From: CAZGHF01 sp964525595
Lineage (GTDB): Bacteria; Patescibacteriota; Minisyncoccia; UBA6257; GWB1-50-10
NCBI GenBank assembly: GCA_964525595.1
Contig: CAZGHF010000004.1
Span: 1-39,326, forward strand
Length of the DNA stretch: 39,326 nt
Reading direction: 5' to 3'
Below, piece after piece: positions 1 through 7,693 of this stretch (position 1 is the stretch's first letter; each line of letters begins with the position of its first letter). A program made the position numbers and the translations under genes. The notes below the pieces were generated by a model, which had not been told where the DNA came from, ran no database searches, and worked only from the letters and a program-made list of their open reading frames with translations.

Positions 1-819
1 TGTTACGGCATTGGGTTCAAGTTTAGTTTTCTCGACAACATTGTCAATATGGAGCGGTTCGCCGGCTTCCTGAATTGTTTTAAATATCACCAGTTGAACT
101 TGGTCTTCAATTTTTATCTCCGGAGCCGGTTTTGACCCGATTACGGAGAGAAAATCGGGATTTATGCCTTTTAAATCTTCCAGAATATCTTCGGCACTCG
201 TTACGATTCGCGCTCCGTTTCGGAGGAGCATGTGGGAGCCGGTATAGTTCGGGTGGTCGGCCGGTCCCGGCGTGACGAATACTTCCCGACCTTGCTCCAG
301 GGCATGCTTTGCGGTTGAGAGCGAGCCGGACTTAATGGGCGCTTCAACGACAGTGGTGGCAAGGGAGAGACCGCTTATAATTCTGTTTCTTTCCAAAAAC
401 TGGCTTGGATAAGAAGGCGTACCCTCGGGATATTCCGAAATTATTGCTCCATCCGCCTCCAGGATTTTTCGGGCTAGATTCAGATTTTGGTGGGGGTAAA
501 TGTAATCAAGTCCGTTTCCCAAGACCGCTATGGTCCTGCCCCGGGCTTTGAGTGCGCCTTCGTGGGCGGCGGCATCAATCCCAAGTGCCAAGCCGCTTAC
601 AACCGTGATGCCGTTTTTTGCCAGGTCACGGCCAATCTCTTTTGCTATTTTTATTCCTTCGTGAGTTGCTTTTCTCGTGCCCACGACCGCAACTGTAATC
701 TCCTCGGCGGTAGGGAAGCGTCCCATGTAGAAAACCTGCTCCGGCGCTCCCGGAATTTCTTTTAAGAGCGGGAGAAAACTTTCATCGGAAGGAGATAGTT
801 TTTTGATTGGCAAGTTCAT
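1..819 (-). CDS. dprA: DNA processing protein DprA (3' end beyond window)
   Basis: Reading the minus strand from an ATG at 819 gives 273 codons open to the left edge, so the C-terminus is missing. DprA loads RecA onto incoming single-stranded DNA during natural transformation and shields it from SSB. The Rossmann-like DNA_processg_A domain is clear: VVGTRKAT near residue 48, SGLALGIDAAAHEGAL near 77, ERNRIISGLS near 144 and the IKSGSLSTAKHALEQGREVF block with following PGP near 160-185. The last visible residues (about 240-273) look like the start of the C-terminal winged-helix domain. The protein starts almost directly at the Rossmann part, so the N-terminal SAM-like domain of longer DprA proteins is short or absent. 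It is divergent from the gene at 858. With the pilO-like gene it suggests DNA uptake ability. Family certain. Confidence 0.93.
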   Translation of the reverse strand, partial: MNLPIKKLSPSDESFLPLLKEIPGAPEQVFYMGRFPTAEEITVAVVGTRKATHEGIKIAKEIGRDLAKNGITVVSGLALGIDAAAHEGALKARGRTIAVLGNGLDYIYPHQNLNLARKILEADGAIISEYPEGTPSYPSQFLERNRIISGLSLATTVVEAPIKSGSLSTAKHALEQGREVFVTPGPADHPNYTGSHMLLRNGARIVTSAEDILEDLKGINPDFLSVIGSKPAPEIKIEDQVQLVIFKTIQEAGEPLHIDNVVEKTKLEPNAVT

Positions 820-831
820 TTAGCTTATAAT
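803..831 (+). promoter_or_regulatory. sigma70-type promoter for the 858 operon
   Basis: TTGATT (803-808), 17-bp spacer, TATAAT (826-831). The predicted transcript starts about 20 nt before the ATG at 858. The -35 box lies inside the first codons of dprA on the other strand, so the two divergent genes share this control region. Confidence 0.6.
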
Positions 832-857
832 AAGACGAATATTCAAGAACTGTAAAT

Positions 858-1205
858 ATGTTCACTAAATCGGTTATTTTCAGAGAGAAAATTTTAACGG
901 TTTTTACGGCTTTATGCCTCCTTTTCCTTATAATCGGCTTCTTTTTGGTTTATTTCAACATATCAAAGCTTACCTCGCCTTTAATTCTTCATTTTGACAA
1001 TGTTTTGGGGATAGATTTTTTCGGTGAGACCCAGTCCCTTTGGTTTATGTGGGTAACCGGTCTCCTTGTGATTTTGTTTAACCTTTTTCTTGGGTACTAT
1101 CTTTTTTACCGGGAAAGGACTCTTTCTTATCTCTTATTTGGAATTACGGCTCTTTTTTCTCTTTTTAATCTCGTCGCAATACTCCAGGTAATTTCTTTAA
1201 ACTGA
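858..1205 (+). CDS. small integral membrane protein, unknown function
   Basis: 115 residues with three strongly hydrophobic segments at about 12-34, 60-80 and 88-112, separated by short charged or polar turns. There is no catalytic motif and I do not recognise a family. It is first in a plus-strand operon: its stop at 1205 is one base from the ATG of the RmuC-like gene at 1207, so the two are probably translationally coupled. Codon use and AT content match the neighbouring native genes. A conserved small CPR membrane protein is the best description; function unknown. Confidence 0.75.
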   Translation: MFTKSVIFREKILTVFTALCLLFLIIGFFLVYFNISKLTSPLILHFDNVLGIDFFGETQSLWFMWVTGLLVILFNLFLGYYLFYRERTLSYLLFGITALFSLFNLVAILQVISLN

Positions 1206-1206
1206 A

Positions 1207-2322
1207 ATGGAAATAATTCTTGCAATAATCATAGCTACCCTCCTTGTTATTCTTGGAGTTCTTTTGCGATTGGTTTTGAAGCGTGGTGATGTTGGCGGTG
1301 AAAACAATGAAATTTTATTTAAGGAAAAAATTAAAGACAGAGAAACTGAAATCACTTCCCTAAAAAACCAAATTGACAAATTTAGTAAGGACAACTTGGA
1401 TCTTCATAAAGAGAACACAGCTTTTAAGCAAAGAGAAAACGATCGCCAGAGTGATTATGAAAAGAGAGTTGCGAATTTGAGTTCCACAATAGATAGAATT
1501 CAGGATGAACGGAATAAAGAAGTTGAGAATAAGCATAAGGAAGAACTTGAAAGAATTAATAAGTTAAAAGAAACATGGTCAAAGCATGAAGATAAGGTAA
1601 AGGAAACGATAAAGGCAATCTGTCAGAAGCACATTATTGAATACGTTGATAAAGTCCCGTTTCGTGGCAAGCCTGATAATACAATTAAAATCAGCGGTGA
1701 ATACATCATCTTTGATGCAAAAAGCCCAGCTTCAGATAATCTGGAAAACTTTCCAACCTACATGAAATCCCAGACTGAATCAGTTAAGAAATATATAAAA
1801 GAGGAAAATGTTAAAAAGGATATTTTCTTAGTAGTCCCATCAAATACGGTGGATACTTTTGATGAGTTCTCATTCAATATGGCTGATTACAATGTTTATG
1901 TAGTCACTCTAGACGCGCTTGAGCCAATAATACTTAACTTGCAAAAGATAGAGGAATACGAATTCGTTGAACAATTAAGCCCCGAAGAACGTGATAATAT
2001 TTGCAGATTGATTGGGAAATTTGCTCATGTAACAAAAAGAAAAATTCAAATTGATACATTTTTCGTTAGGGAATTCTTAGGAATTCTTTCTAAGTGTGAT
2101 AGTTTGCCTCGAGACGTTCTTGAAAAAGTTGTTGAGTACGAACGGTCAGAAAAATTAAATCCACCCCAAGAGAAAAGAGCAAAGTTGATTTCTAGCAAAG
2201 AACTTGAAATTGATAGTCAGAACATAAAAAAAGAAGCTAATGCAAAAGGTATTGCTTCTCCTAAGTCTTTGCATCGCGCAATTGAGGATTTGCCCTTAAA
2301 CGTCGAAGATGAATCAGAGTAA
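1207..2322 (+). CDS. membrane-anchored coiled-coil protein with PD-(D/E)XK-like core (RmuC-like)
   Basis: 371 residues. Residues 2-24 form one N-terminal transmembrane helix, about 35-140 a long charged coiled coil, and about 140-280 a globular domain. That domain has GKPDNTIKISG followed by YIIFDAKSP, matching the 'D ... (D/E)xK' layout of PD-(D/E)XK nucleases and the RmuC plan (TM, coiled coil, nuclease-like core). RmuC proteins are linked genetically to limiting inversions and DNA rearrangement; biochemical activity is poorly defined. The C-terminal ~60 residues are polar and lysine-rich. It starts one base after the preceding stop and overlaps the next ORF by 14 bases, so a three-gene operon is likely. 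RmuC assignment is by architecture, not by long sequence match. Confidence 0.6.
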   Translation: MEIILAIIIATLLVILGVLLRLVLKRGDVGGENNEILFKEKIKDRETEITSLKNQIDKFSKDNLDLHKENTAFKQRENDRQSDYEKRVANLSSTIDRIQDERNKEVENKHKEELERINKLKETWSKHEDKVKETIKAICQKHIIEYVDKVPFRGKPDNTIKISGEYIIFDAKSPASDNLENFPTYMKSQTESVKKYIKEENVKKDIFLVVPSNTVDTFDEFSFNMADYNVYVVTLDALEPIILNLQKIEEYEFVEQLSPEERDNICRLIGKFAHVTKRKIQIDTFFVREFLGILSKCDSLPRDVLEKVVEYERSEKLNPPQEKRAKLISSKELEIDSQNIKKEANAKGIASPKSLHRAIEDLPLNVEDESE

Positions 2323-2989
2323 TCTCTTAGGGGTTAAATGGTGGAAATTTTTGCGCCTCCGGCCTCTTTTCTCTTTTATTCCTTTTTTGGATTTTGTTAT
2401 TGTTTCGGGTTCGCTTGCTTTTGGCAACGCTCACGAGGATTCAGATTTTGACGTGATTGTCGGGGCGAGAGAAGGACGGATTTTCACCGTCAGAATTTTT
2501 TGTCTTTTGATTTTCGGGTTGTTGGGTTTAAGGCGGCAGGGGACTGATTCTAAAAAACTTTCAAGTGATAAAGTTTGTTTCAATCATTTTGTAACGCCAC
2601 CCGCTTATAAACTCTCTCCGCCTTATGACGATTATTGGAGAGGGCTCTATCAGAACCTTGTGCCGGTTTATGGCAGAAAGAAAAAGATTGAGAGCTTCTT
2701 TAGTGCGAATGATTGGACGGGAGGGGAATTGGTCGTTGATTGGGCGCGCTTCAAGCCGACGAAATTTAATCCGGCAAGAATTTTTTTGGAGTTCGTTCTT
2801 CACGAATTTTTAGGAGATGTCTTCGAAAAACTTGTGAAGAAAACCCAACTTGAACGGATAGAGGAAAGTTTGAAACGGGACATCGGTTACAAACCCCGCA
2901 TTCGCTACAATGACAAAGAATTGGAATTCCACTCCGACACCCGGCGGATAGAGGAGACGTTGAACCGAGGTTCCCACCAGAGTTCTTGA
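2309..2989 (+). CDS. nucleotidyltransferase-domain protein
   Basis: 226 residues. The Pol-beta-type nucleotidyltransferase signature is visible near residues 33-50: VSGSLAFGNAHEDSDFDVIV, with the GS motif and the two metal-binding aspartates of DxD. These enzymes transfer a nucleotide to a protein, antibiotic or RNA end; the substrate here cannot be read from sequence. A hydrophobic stretch (about 60-75) follows the active site. The remainder is unlike standard MNT or kanamycin nucleotidyltransferases. It overlaps the RmuC-like gene by 14 bases, implying coupling. No HEPN partner gene follows, so a MNT/HEPN toxin-antitoxin pair is not supported. Confidence 0.7.
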   Translation: MNQSNLLGVKWWKFLRLRPLFSFIPFLDFVIVSGSLAFGNAHEDSDFDVIVGAREGRIFTVRIFCLLIFGLLGLRRQGTDSKKLSSDKVCFNHFVTPPAYKLSPPYDDYWRGLYQNLVPVYGRKKKIESFFSANDWTGGELVVDWARFKPTKFNPARIFLEFVLHEFLGDVFEKLVKKTQLERIEESLKRDIGYKPRIRYNDKELEFHSDTRRIEETLNRGSHQSS

Positions 2990-3013
2990 AAAACGTTTCG
3001 AGGTTTCTGGTGG
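2974..3013 (+). repeat. inverted repeat at the end of the first operon
   Basis: CCACCAGA (2974-2981) is complementary to TCTGGTGG (3006-3013) across a 24-nt loop, overlapping the last codons of the nucleotidyltransferase. No T-run follows, so it is not a classical terminator. It marks the boundary between native sequence and the GC-rich unit that follows. Confidence 0.4.
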
Positions 3014-3029
3014 AGAAATCATCCGGGAC

Positions 3030-3085
3030 TTGACATCATCAATAATATAGTTTATTCTTTGGGCATACAGTAGAAACTGTTGCCC
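3030..3085 (+). promoter_or_regulatory. strong promoter and leader hairpin of the response-regulator unit
   Basis: TTGACA (3030-3035), 17-bp spacer, TATTCT (3053-3058): close to the sigma70 consensus. The leader then forms a hairpin at 3061-3085: outer stem GGGCA/TGCCC, inner stem ACAGT/ACTGT, loop AGAA. A Shine-Dalgarno sequence (GGGAGG, about 3099-3104) precedes the ATG at 3113. Confidence 0.7.
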
Positions 3086-3112
3086 TTTGTCATATTTCGG
3101 GAGGAATGGTAG

Positions 3113-3482
3113 ATGAAAATTTTGGTTGTGGACGACTCGGAAGCCGTTCGTCGCGTTACCGTGAGATTCCTGAGGCGGCTCGGCTTTGAGGAGTATTATG
3201 GAAGCCGGGGATGGAAAACAGGCTCTGGAGATCTTCGACGATTCCTTTGATCTCGTGATTACCGACTGGAGCATGCCGGAAATGGACGGCATCGAGTTCG
3301 TGAAAACACTCCGTGCCCGGCCGGACGGGGAGAGAATACCCGTCCTCATGACGAGCTCTAACAACATGCCCACTGATATCGCTTCTGCGACCAAAGCGGG
3401 TGTGAACGGCTACATCGTCAAGCCGTTTGAGCTCGAGGCATTCCAGAAGAAGATTAGGGAGGTGCTCTCGCAGTCCGGGTGA
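3113..3482 (+). pseudogene. CheY-like response regulator with one-base frameshift
   Basis: The true start is ATG 3113, well placed behind GGGAGG, giving MKILVVDDSEAVRRVTVRFL and then LRRLGFEEY, a canonical receiver N-terminus with the acidic DD pair. This frame leaves the family and soon stops. The rest of the receiver (MEAGDGKQALEIF, VITDWSMPEMDG with the phospho-acceptor Asp, VLMTSS, the conserved Lys in GYIVKPFE) lies in the next frame to 3482. Removing one base near 3200-3206 restores a full CheY-like domain of about 122 residues with no output domain. Either a disabled gene or a sequencing/assembly indel. GC-rich and leadered, unlike its native neighbours; probably acquired. Confidence 0.8.
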
Positions 3483-3531
3483 CGCCTAACTAACTTCTCT
3501 TTATCAAGTCCAACGCACAGTGAGGTGAATT

Positions 3532-3735
3532 GTGGGAAATCAAAGACCCAACCCAGTAGCGGTCACCATACCCATTCTTCTGGTGATCATGGGGGGTATG
3601 TTCGCCGCCCCTTACGTACCCGAGAACCTCTTCTCTTACTACAAGGGAGGAGTGATTACCGTGATCATCGCCGCGATCGCTTTCGTCTTTTGGCTCGCCC
3701 TGAAGGGTATGGTCAAGTCTCAAGCGGAGGAGTGA
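3532..3735 (+). CDS. small membrane protein
   Basis: 67 residues from a GTG at 3532, chosen because GAGGTG lies 4-9 bases upstream. Two hydrophobic segments are visible, about 9-27 and 40-60, with the YVPEN loop between and a charged KSQAEE tail. No family recognised. It is 49 bases behind the response-regulator pseudogene without its own visible promoter, so it was probably cotranscribed. GC content and Shine-Dalgarno use match the other GC-rich units. Function unknown. Confidence 0.6.
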   Translation: MGNQRPNPVAVTIPILLVIMGGMFAAPYVPENLFSYYKGGVITVIIAAIAFVFWLALKGMVKSQAEE

Positions 3736-3799
3736 GACGGTCTCACGGGGCAGTACAGCGAGCAGCTTGACTTCGGTCGGGCTGCTTTCATTTCGGGAC

Positions 3800-3919
3800 T
3801 TGCAATCTTGAGAAATGTGTGCTAGTATCCTCACAGTGAGTGCTGAGCATTCCCTTGCGATGATATCGACAGAGGAATGCCCTTCCAAGTCCGCCCCCTT
3901 TCGGGGGCGGTTTTGTTCT
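3800..3919 (+). ncRNA. candidate small RNA with own promoter and terminator
   Basis: TTGCAA (3800-3805), 17-bp spacer, TAGTAT (3823-3828) with a TG extended -10 form a good promoter. About 80 nt later the sequence ends in a textbook intrinsic terminator, CCGCCCCC-TTTC-GGGGGCGG followed by a T-rich stretch (3891-3917). Between them is a second stem, GCATTCC pairing with GGAATGC (about 3847-3880). There is no convincing ORF between promoter and terminator. It does not match SRP, 6S or tmRNA features that I can recall. It may be a small RNA, or the leader and terminator left by a lost gene. Confidence 0.5.
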
Positions 3920-4029
3920 TCACGGGTCTTGCCCTCCTATTTTCTTTAATTTAATGTAATAGAGGGCTGTATGAGCGGTCATGGACCAGAGCACTCATGA
4001 AATAAATAAAAAATTTGGAGGTCACCACC

Positions 4030-4095
4030 ATGGCTGCTTATACGGTCTCCCTTGTTTTTTACTATGTCGATATTAAGAAAAATATTTCCCGATAG
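4030..4095 (+). CDS. 21-codon leader ORF overlapping the secA start
   Basis: ATG at 4030 sits 7 bases behind a strong GGAGGT and reads MAAYTVSLVFYYVDIKKNIS plus one Arg to TAG at 4095. It overlaps the first 32 bases of secA in another frame. The secA ATG (4064) has no Shine-Dalgarno sequence, so translation of this ORF could feed secA by coupling. It might alternatively be the truncated start of a lost gene from a GC-rich unit, since the Shine-Dalgarno style matches those. No SecM-like arrest motif is visible. A weak promoter (TTGCCC, 17 bp, TAATGT) lies at about 3931-3959. Confidence 0.45.
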   Translation: MAAYTVSLVFYYVDIKKNISR

Positions 4096-6622
4096 AACGA
4101 TAAAACGCCTGGAAGGCGTTGTTTCGTCTATTAACGCTTTGGAGGCGGGGATTAAGAAGAAATCGGACGAGGAGCTGAAAAAAGCCTCCACCGATTTGAA
4201 AAAGAGAGCGGGGGAAGGAGAGTCGCTTGACGCACTCCTGCCCGAAGTGTTTGCTTTGGTTCGCGAGGTGAGCCGCCGGACGCTGGGTCAGCGTCACTTT
4301 GACGTCCAGCTCATGGGCGGGGCGGTTCTTCACGAAGGAAAAATTGCCGAAATGTTGACCGGTGAAGGAAAAACTCTTGCTTCAACGGCGCCGATTTATT
4401 TGAATGCTTTGGCGGGTAAAGGGATACATGTGATTACGGTAAACGATTATCTCGCCAAACGTGATGCCGTTTGGATGGGACAGATTTATGATTTTTTGGG
4501 ACTTAGCGTCGGGTGTCTCATTCACGACACGGCCTTCATTTATGACCCCACTTTTACGAAAGAAAAATCGGAGGAAGAAGACAAGAGCGAACTGGACAAG
4601 CAAAGGGATGTGCTGGGAAGCTTTAAAGTTTTTGAAGAATTTTTGCGGCCGGTAGGCCGGCAGGAGGCTTACAAGGCTGATATTACTTACGGCACCAATC
4701 ACGAGTTTGGATTTGATTATTTGCGGGACAACCTTACTCTTCGCTTAGAGGACCGGGTTCAGCGCGAGAGAGGCTACGCCATAATTGACGAGGTGGACAG
4801 CGTTTTGATTGACGAAGCCCGGACGCCGCTTATAATTTCCGCGCCTGACGTTGAGTCAAGTAATTACTACAAGGTTTTTGCCGGGGTGGTCAGAAACCTG
4901 AAACCGGAAGAAGATTACGACGTTGACGAGAAATTAAGAATAGTAAACATCACCGAGGCCGGCATTGAGAAAGTTGAGAAAGCGCTCGGTCTTACCAATA
5001 TTTTTGCTCCGGAGAATGCCCGGCTGGTTCATTTTCTCCAGGAGAGCTTGAAAGCGAAGGCGCTTTTTCACAAGGACAAGGAGTATGTGGTGAAAAATAA
5101 TGAGGTAATTATTGTTGACCAGTTCACCGGGCGGCTTTTCCTCGGTCGCCGCTACTCCGGCGGTCTCCATCAGGCGATTGAGACGAAAGAAAGTGTACCG
5201 GTAAAGGAAGAGAATCGGACTTTGGCTCAAATCACCATTCAGAATTACTTTCGGCTCTACGACAAGGTTGCCGGCATGACCGGCACCGCATCAACCTCCG
5301 CCGAGGAATTTCACAAGGTTTATGACCTTGAGGTGATGAGCGTTCCGACGAATAAGCCAATGATTCGTCTGGCTTTACCGGACGTCATTTATAAAACGAA
5401 AGAAGCAAAGTTCAAAGCGGTTACCGCGGAGGTAAAGCGCCGCCACGAGAAGGGCCAGCCGATTCTTTTGGGTACGGCAACAATTGAGCACAACGAAGTC
5501 ATCTCGGGATTTTTGAAAGAAGCCGGCATTCCTCACGAAGTTTTGAATGCCAAGAATAACGAACGGGAAGGGGCGATAATCGCCCAAGCCGGAAAAGGGG
5601 GAGCAGTGACGGTTGCGACCAACATGGCCGGGCGCGGTGTGGACATTGTTTTGGGAGGTAATCCACCCGTTCCTGAAGAAGCGGACAAGGTCTGTGAGGC
5701 CGAGGGACTTTTCGTTATTGGTACGGAGCGGCACGATGCCCGCCGGATTGACAACCAGCTCCGGGGACGGGCCGGTCGGCAGGGCGACCCGGGCGGAAGC
5801 CGGTTCTTTTTGTCGCTTGAGGATGACCTCTTGCGCATTTTCGGCGGCGAGCGCATCGGAAACTTAATGAAAACACTGAACGTCCCGGAAGATATGCCGA
5901 TTGACTCAAAGAATGTTTCAAAGGCAGTCGGGCAAGCTCAGGCGAGAGTTGAAGGAATTAATCTGGACATTAGAAAACATCTTCTTGATTTTGACGACGT
6001 TTTAAACAAACAGCGGACCGCAATTTATGTGAGGCGCATAAAAATTCTTGAGGCGGGAGAGAAAAACGAGGTTTTGTCGATTGTTAAGGAAACGCTGGAG
6101 TTTTTCGTTGAGGCAAACGAAGAGAATTTTAAAAATGCTCTTGAAGCCGGTTTGGCAAAAAGAGAAGAGGAAGGAAAGGTAAAAGAGTTGCGGGAGAGGC
6201 TTCTAAAAATACCGGAGAAGATTGAGGGCGAGCGGGCAAAACTTTTGGGTCACCAGATGGTGAGAGTTTTGGATACTCTTTGGATGGGACACCTGGAAAA
6301 TTTGGAAGCGCTCCGGGAGTCGGTGAACATCCGCGCCTACGGCCAGCATGAGCCGCTTGTTGAGTACCGCCGGGACGCTCACAAGCTCTTTAAGGAACTG
6401 GACCTCAATTATGCATCGATTATTTTCAACATCGCTTTCAAAATTTTTGAGGTGGATTTAGGTGAGGTTGCCCGGCGGCAGGAAGAAGAAGTCAAGCGTC
6501 GTGAAAACGCCCAGGCGGAGGCAATTTTGGGCAAAAAACCCGGCCGTAACGATCCCTGCTGGTGCGGAGCGAAAAACTCGGACGGTAGTCCAAAGAAATA
6601 CAAAAAATGCCATGGAAAATAG
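4064..6622 (+). CDS. secA: preprotein translocase ATPase SecA
   Basis: SecA drives secretory proteins through SecYEG using ATP. I take ATG 4064 (MSILRKIFPD, the usual SecA N-terminus), giving 852 residues; an in-frame TTG at 4052 is less likely. Visible elements: Walker A GEGKT at residues 100-104, VNDYLAKRDA, YGTNHEFGFDYLRDN, Walker B IIDEVDSVLIDEARTPLIIS, AGMTGTA, the ATNMAGRGVDI and RGRAGRQGDPG motor motifs, the helical scaffold region, and a C-terminal SEC-C zinc motif (DPCWCG ... KKCHGK). Full length for the family. The Nudix ORF at 6612 begins inside its last codons. It presumably exports the adhesin, dockerin, cohesin and secreted nuclease encoded downstream. Confidence 0.98.
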   Translation: MSILRKIFPDRTIKRLEGVVSSINALEAGIKKKSDEELKKASTDLKKRAGEGESLDALLPEVFALVREVSRRTLGQRHFDVQLMGGAVLHEGKIAEMLTGEGKTLASTAPIYLNALAGKGIHVITVNDYLAKRDAVWMGQIYDFLGLSVGCLIHDTAFIYDPTFTKEKSEEEDKSELDKQRDVLGSFKVFEEFLRPVGRQEAYKADITYGTNHEFGFDYLRDNLTLRLEDRVQRERGYAIIDEVDSVLIDEARTPLIISAPDVESSNYYKVFAGVVRNLKPEEDYDVDEKLRIVNITEAGIEKVEKALGLTNIFAPENARLVHFLQESLKAKALFHKDKEYVVKNNEVIIVDQFTGRLFLGRRYSGGLHQAIETKESVPVKEENRTLAQITIQNYFRLYDKVAGMTGTASTSAEEFHKVYDLEVMSVPTNKPMIRLALPDVIYKTKEAKFKAVTAEVKRRHEKGQPILLGTATIEHNEVISGFLKEAGIPHEVLNAKNNEREGAIIAQAGKGGAVTVATNMAGRGVDIVLGGNPPVPEEADKVCEAEGLFVIGTERHDARRIDNQLRGRAGRQGDPGGSRFFLSLEDDLLRIFGGERIGNLMKTLNVPEDMPIDSKNVSKAVGQAQARVEGINLDIRKHLLDFDDVLNKQRTAIYVRRIKILEAGEKNEVLSIVKETLEFFVEANEENFKNALEAGLAKREEEGKVKELRERLLKIPEKIEGERAKLLGHQMVRVLDTLWMGHLENLEALRESVNIRAYGQHEPLVEYRRDAHKLFKELDLNYASIIFNIAFKIFEVDLGEVARRQEEEVKRRENAQAEAILGKKPGRNDPCWCGAKNSDGSPKKYKKCHGK

Positions 6623-7028
6623 GCCAAAAGTAGGCGTCGGGGTGACGATTCTCAAAGACGGGAAAGTTTTACTTGGAAAGCGAAAAGGTTCTCACGGAGA
6701 AGGCGAGTATGCTTTTCCCGGCGGCCACCTTGAGTATATGGAGTCTTTTGAGAATTGTGCTAAGCGCGAGACGCTGGAAGAATGCGGGATTGAAATTGAA
6801 AATATTAAGTTTCTTTTCTTGGCTAACGTTAAGAAATATTACCCGAAACATTATGTTCATATTGGTATGATTGCTGATTGGAAAAGCGGCGAGCCAAAGG
6901 TATTGGAACCGGACAGGTCTGAGAACTGGGATTGGTATGATTTAAATAAACTCCCCGAGCCGATATTTGAATTCTGTAAACTATCTATAGATAGTTATAA
7001 GACAGGAAAAAACTATTTTGATTTATAG
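6612..7028 (+). CDS. Nudix hydrolase (MutT/NUDT15-like)
   Basis: 138 residues from ATG 6612, which overlaps the secA stop by 11 bases (translational coupling); the longer in-frame extension inside secA is an artefact. The Nudix box is perfect: GGHLEYMESFENCAKRETLE followed by ECGI, fitting Gx5Ex7REUxEExGU. Such enzymes cleave nucleoside diphosphate-X compounds with Mg2+. The WKSGEPKVLEPDRSENWDWY region resembles NUDT15/MutT-type dNTP sanitisers, but the substrate cannot be fixed from sequence. One of four Nudix genes in this window. Confidence 0.9.
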   Translation: MENRPKVGVGVTILKDGKVLLGKRKGSHGEGEYAFPGGHLEYMESFENCAKRETLEECGIEIENIKFLFLANVKKYYPKHYVHIGMIADWKSGEPKVLEPDRSENWDWYDLNKLPEPIFEFCKLSIDSYKTGKNYFDL

Positions 7029-7054
7029 TTTATGAAATATAACAAATTATTATT

Positions 7055-7138
7055 ATGAAGCGGGGGACAAAAATCAAACATAATGTAATTGAGGACATTG
7101 TACCGGAACTTAAGAGAGTGTTTCAAAATGCCGGCTGA
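7055..7138 (+). CDS. 27-codon ORF upstream of and overlapping the second Nudix gene
   Basis: ATG 7055 to TGA 7138, with a charged sequence that looks like coding sequence (MKRGTKIKHNVIEDIVPELK and a short tail). It overlaps the start of the next gene by 11 bases in another frame. No Shine-Dalgarno is visible. It could be a truncated gene start or a leader ORF. Low confidence. Confidence 0.25.
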   Translation: MKRGTKIKHNVIEDIVPELKRVFQNAG

Positions 7139-7643
7139 TAAAATCAGTTTAAAAAACGCGAAAGAAGAAAAGTTGTTTTATTTTGTCGCTAATGTCGTAG
7201 TGTATCGTGAAAGCGACGGCAGATGTCTCATTTTAAAACGAAGTGAAACGGAGAAAGTTCATCCGGGTAAATATTGCGTCCCGGGCGGGAAGCTGGAATG
7301 GGACGAATTAGATATTTCAAAACCAACCAGATTGAACGGCGATGTGCTGGATTTTGAAAACACAGTGGAGGATTTGCTGGTAAGAGAAACAAAAGAAGAA
7401 GCGGGAATTGATATTGAAAAGGATTTAAAATATATCAACAGTGTTGCGTTCGTGAGACCGGACGAGATTCCCGTCGTTCTCGTGAAGTTTGCCGCCAAGT
7501 ACAAAGGCGGGGAAGTGAGGGTTGAAGACGGCGCCTTTTCAGGTCACGCCTGGGTAAACGGGGCCGAAGTGAAGGATTACGAGTGTATTGACGGTATCCC
7601 CGAAGAAATCGTAAGAAAAATTAAAATTTTTGAAATTGCATAA
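7128..7643 (+). CDS. Nudix hydrolase with an insertion inside the Nudix box
   Basis: 171 residues from ATG 7128 (a longer in-frame extension to 7089 lacks a good start). The Nudix box is present but split: GGKLEWDE, then about 18 extra residues (LDISKPTRLNGDVLDFEN), then TVEDLLVRETKEEAGI, which completes the x7-REUxEExGU half. Catalytic glutamates are therefore retained. The insertion lies in the loop before the catalytic helix and could shape substrate binding. Upstream core strands FVANVVVY and CLILKRSE are typical. Substrate unknown. Probably transcribed with or just after the preceding Nudix gene. Confidence 0.85.
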   Translation: MPADKISLKNAKEEKLFYFVANVVVYRESDGRCLILKRSETEKVHPGKYCVPGGKLEWDELDISKPTRLNGDVLDFENTVEDLLVRETKEEAGIDIEKDLKYINSVAFVRPDEIPVVLVKFAAKYKGGEVRVEDGAFSGHAWVNGAEVKDYECIDGIPEEIVRKIKIFEIA

Positions 7644-7693
7644 AAGATAAAGAAAGGAGTTGAAGGAGTTGTTTGTGTTAAAATTATTGTAGA

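Noticed and set aside
487..765. 92-codon open frame on the plus strand
   Set aside because: Antisense to dprA, which shows all family motifs on the minus strand.
2810..3394. 194-codon open frame on the minus strand
   Set aside because: Runs across the nucleotidyltransferase end and the response regulator, both supported by motifs on the plus strand.
4030..4095. SecM homologue
   Set aside because: There is no FxxxxWIxxxxGIRAGP-like arrest sequence and no signal peptide; only the position is similar.
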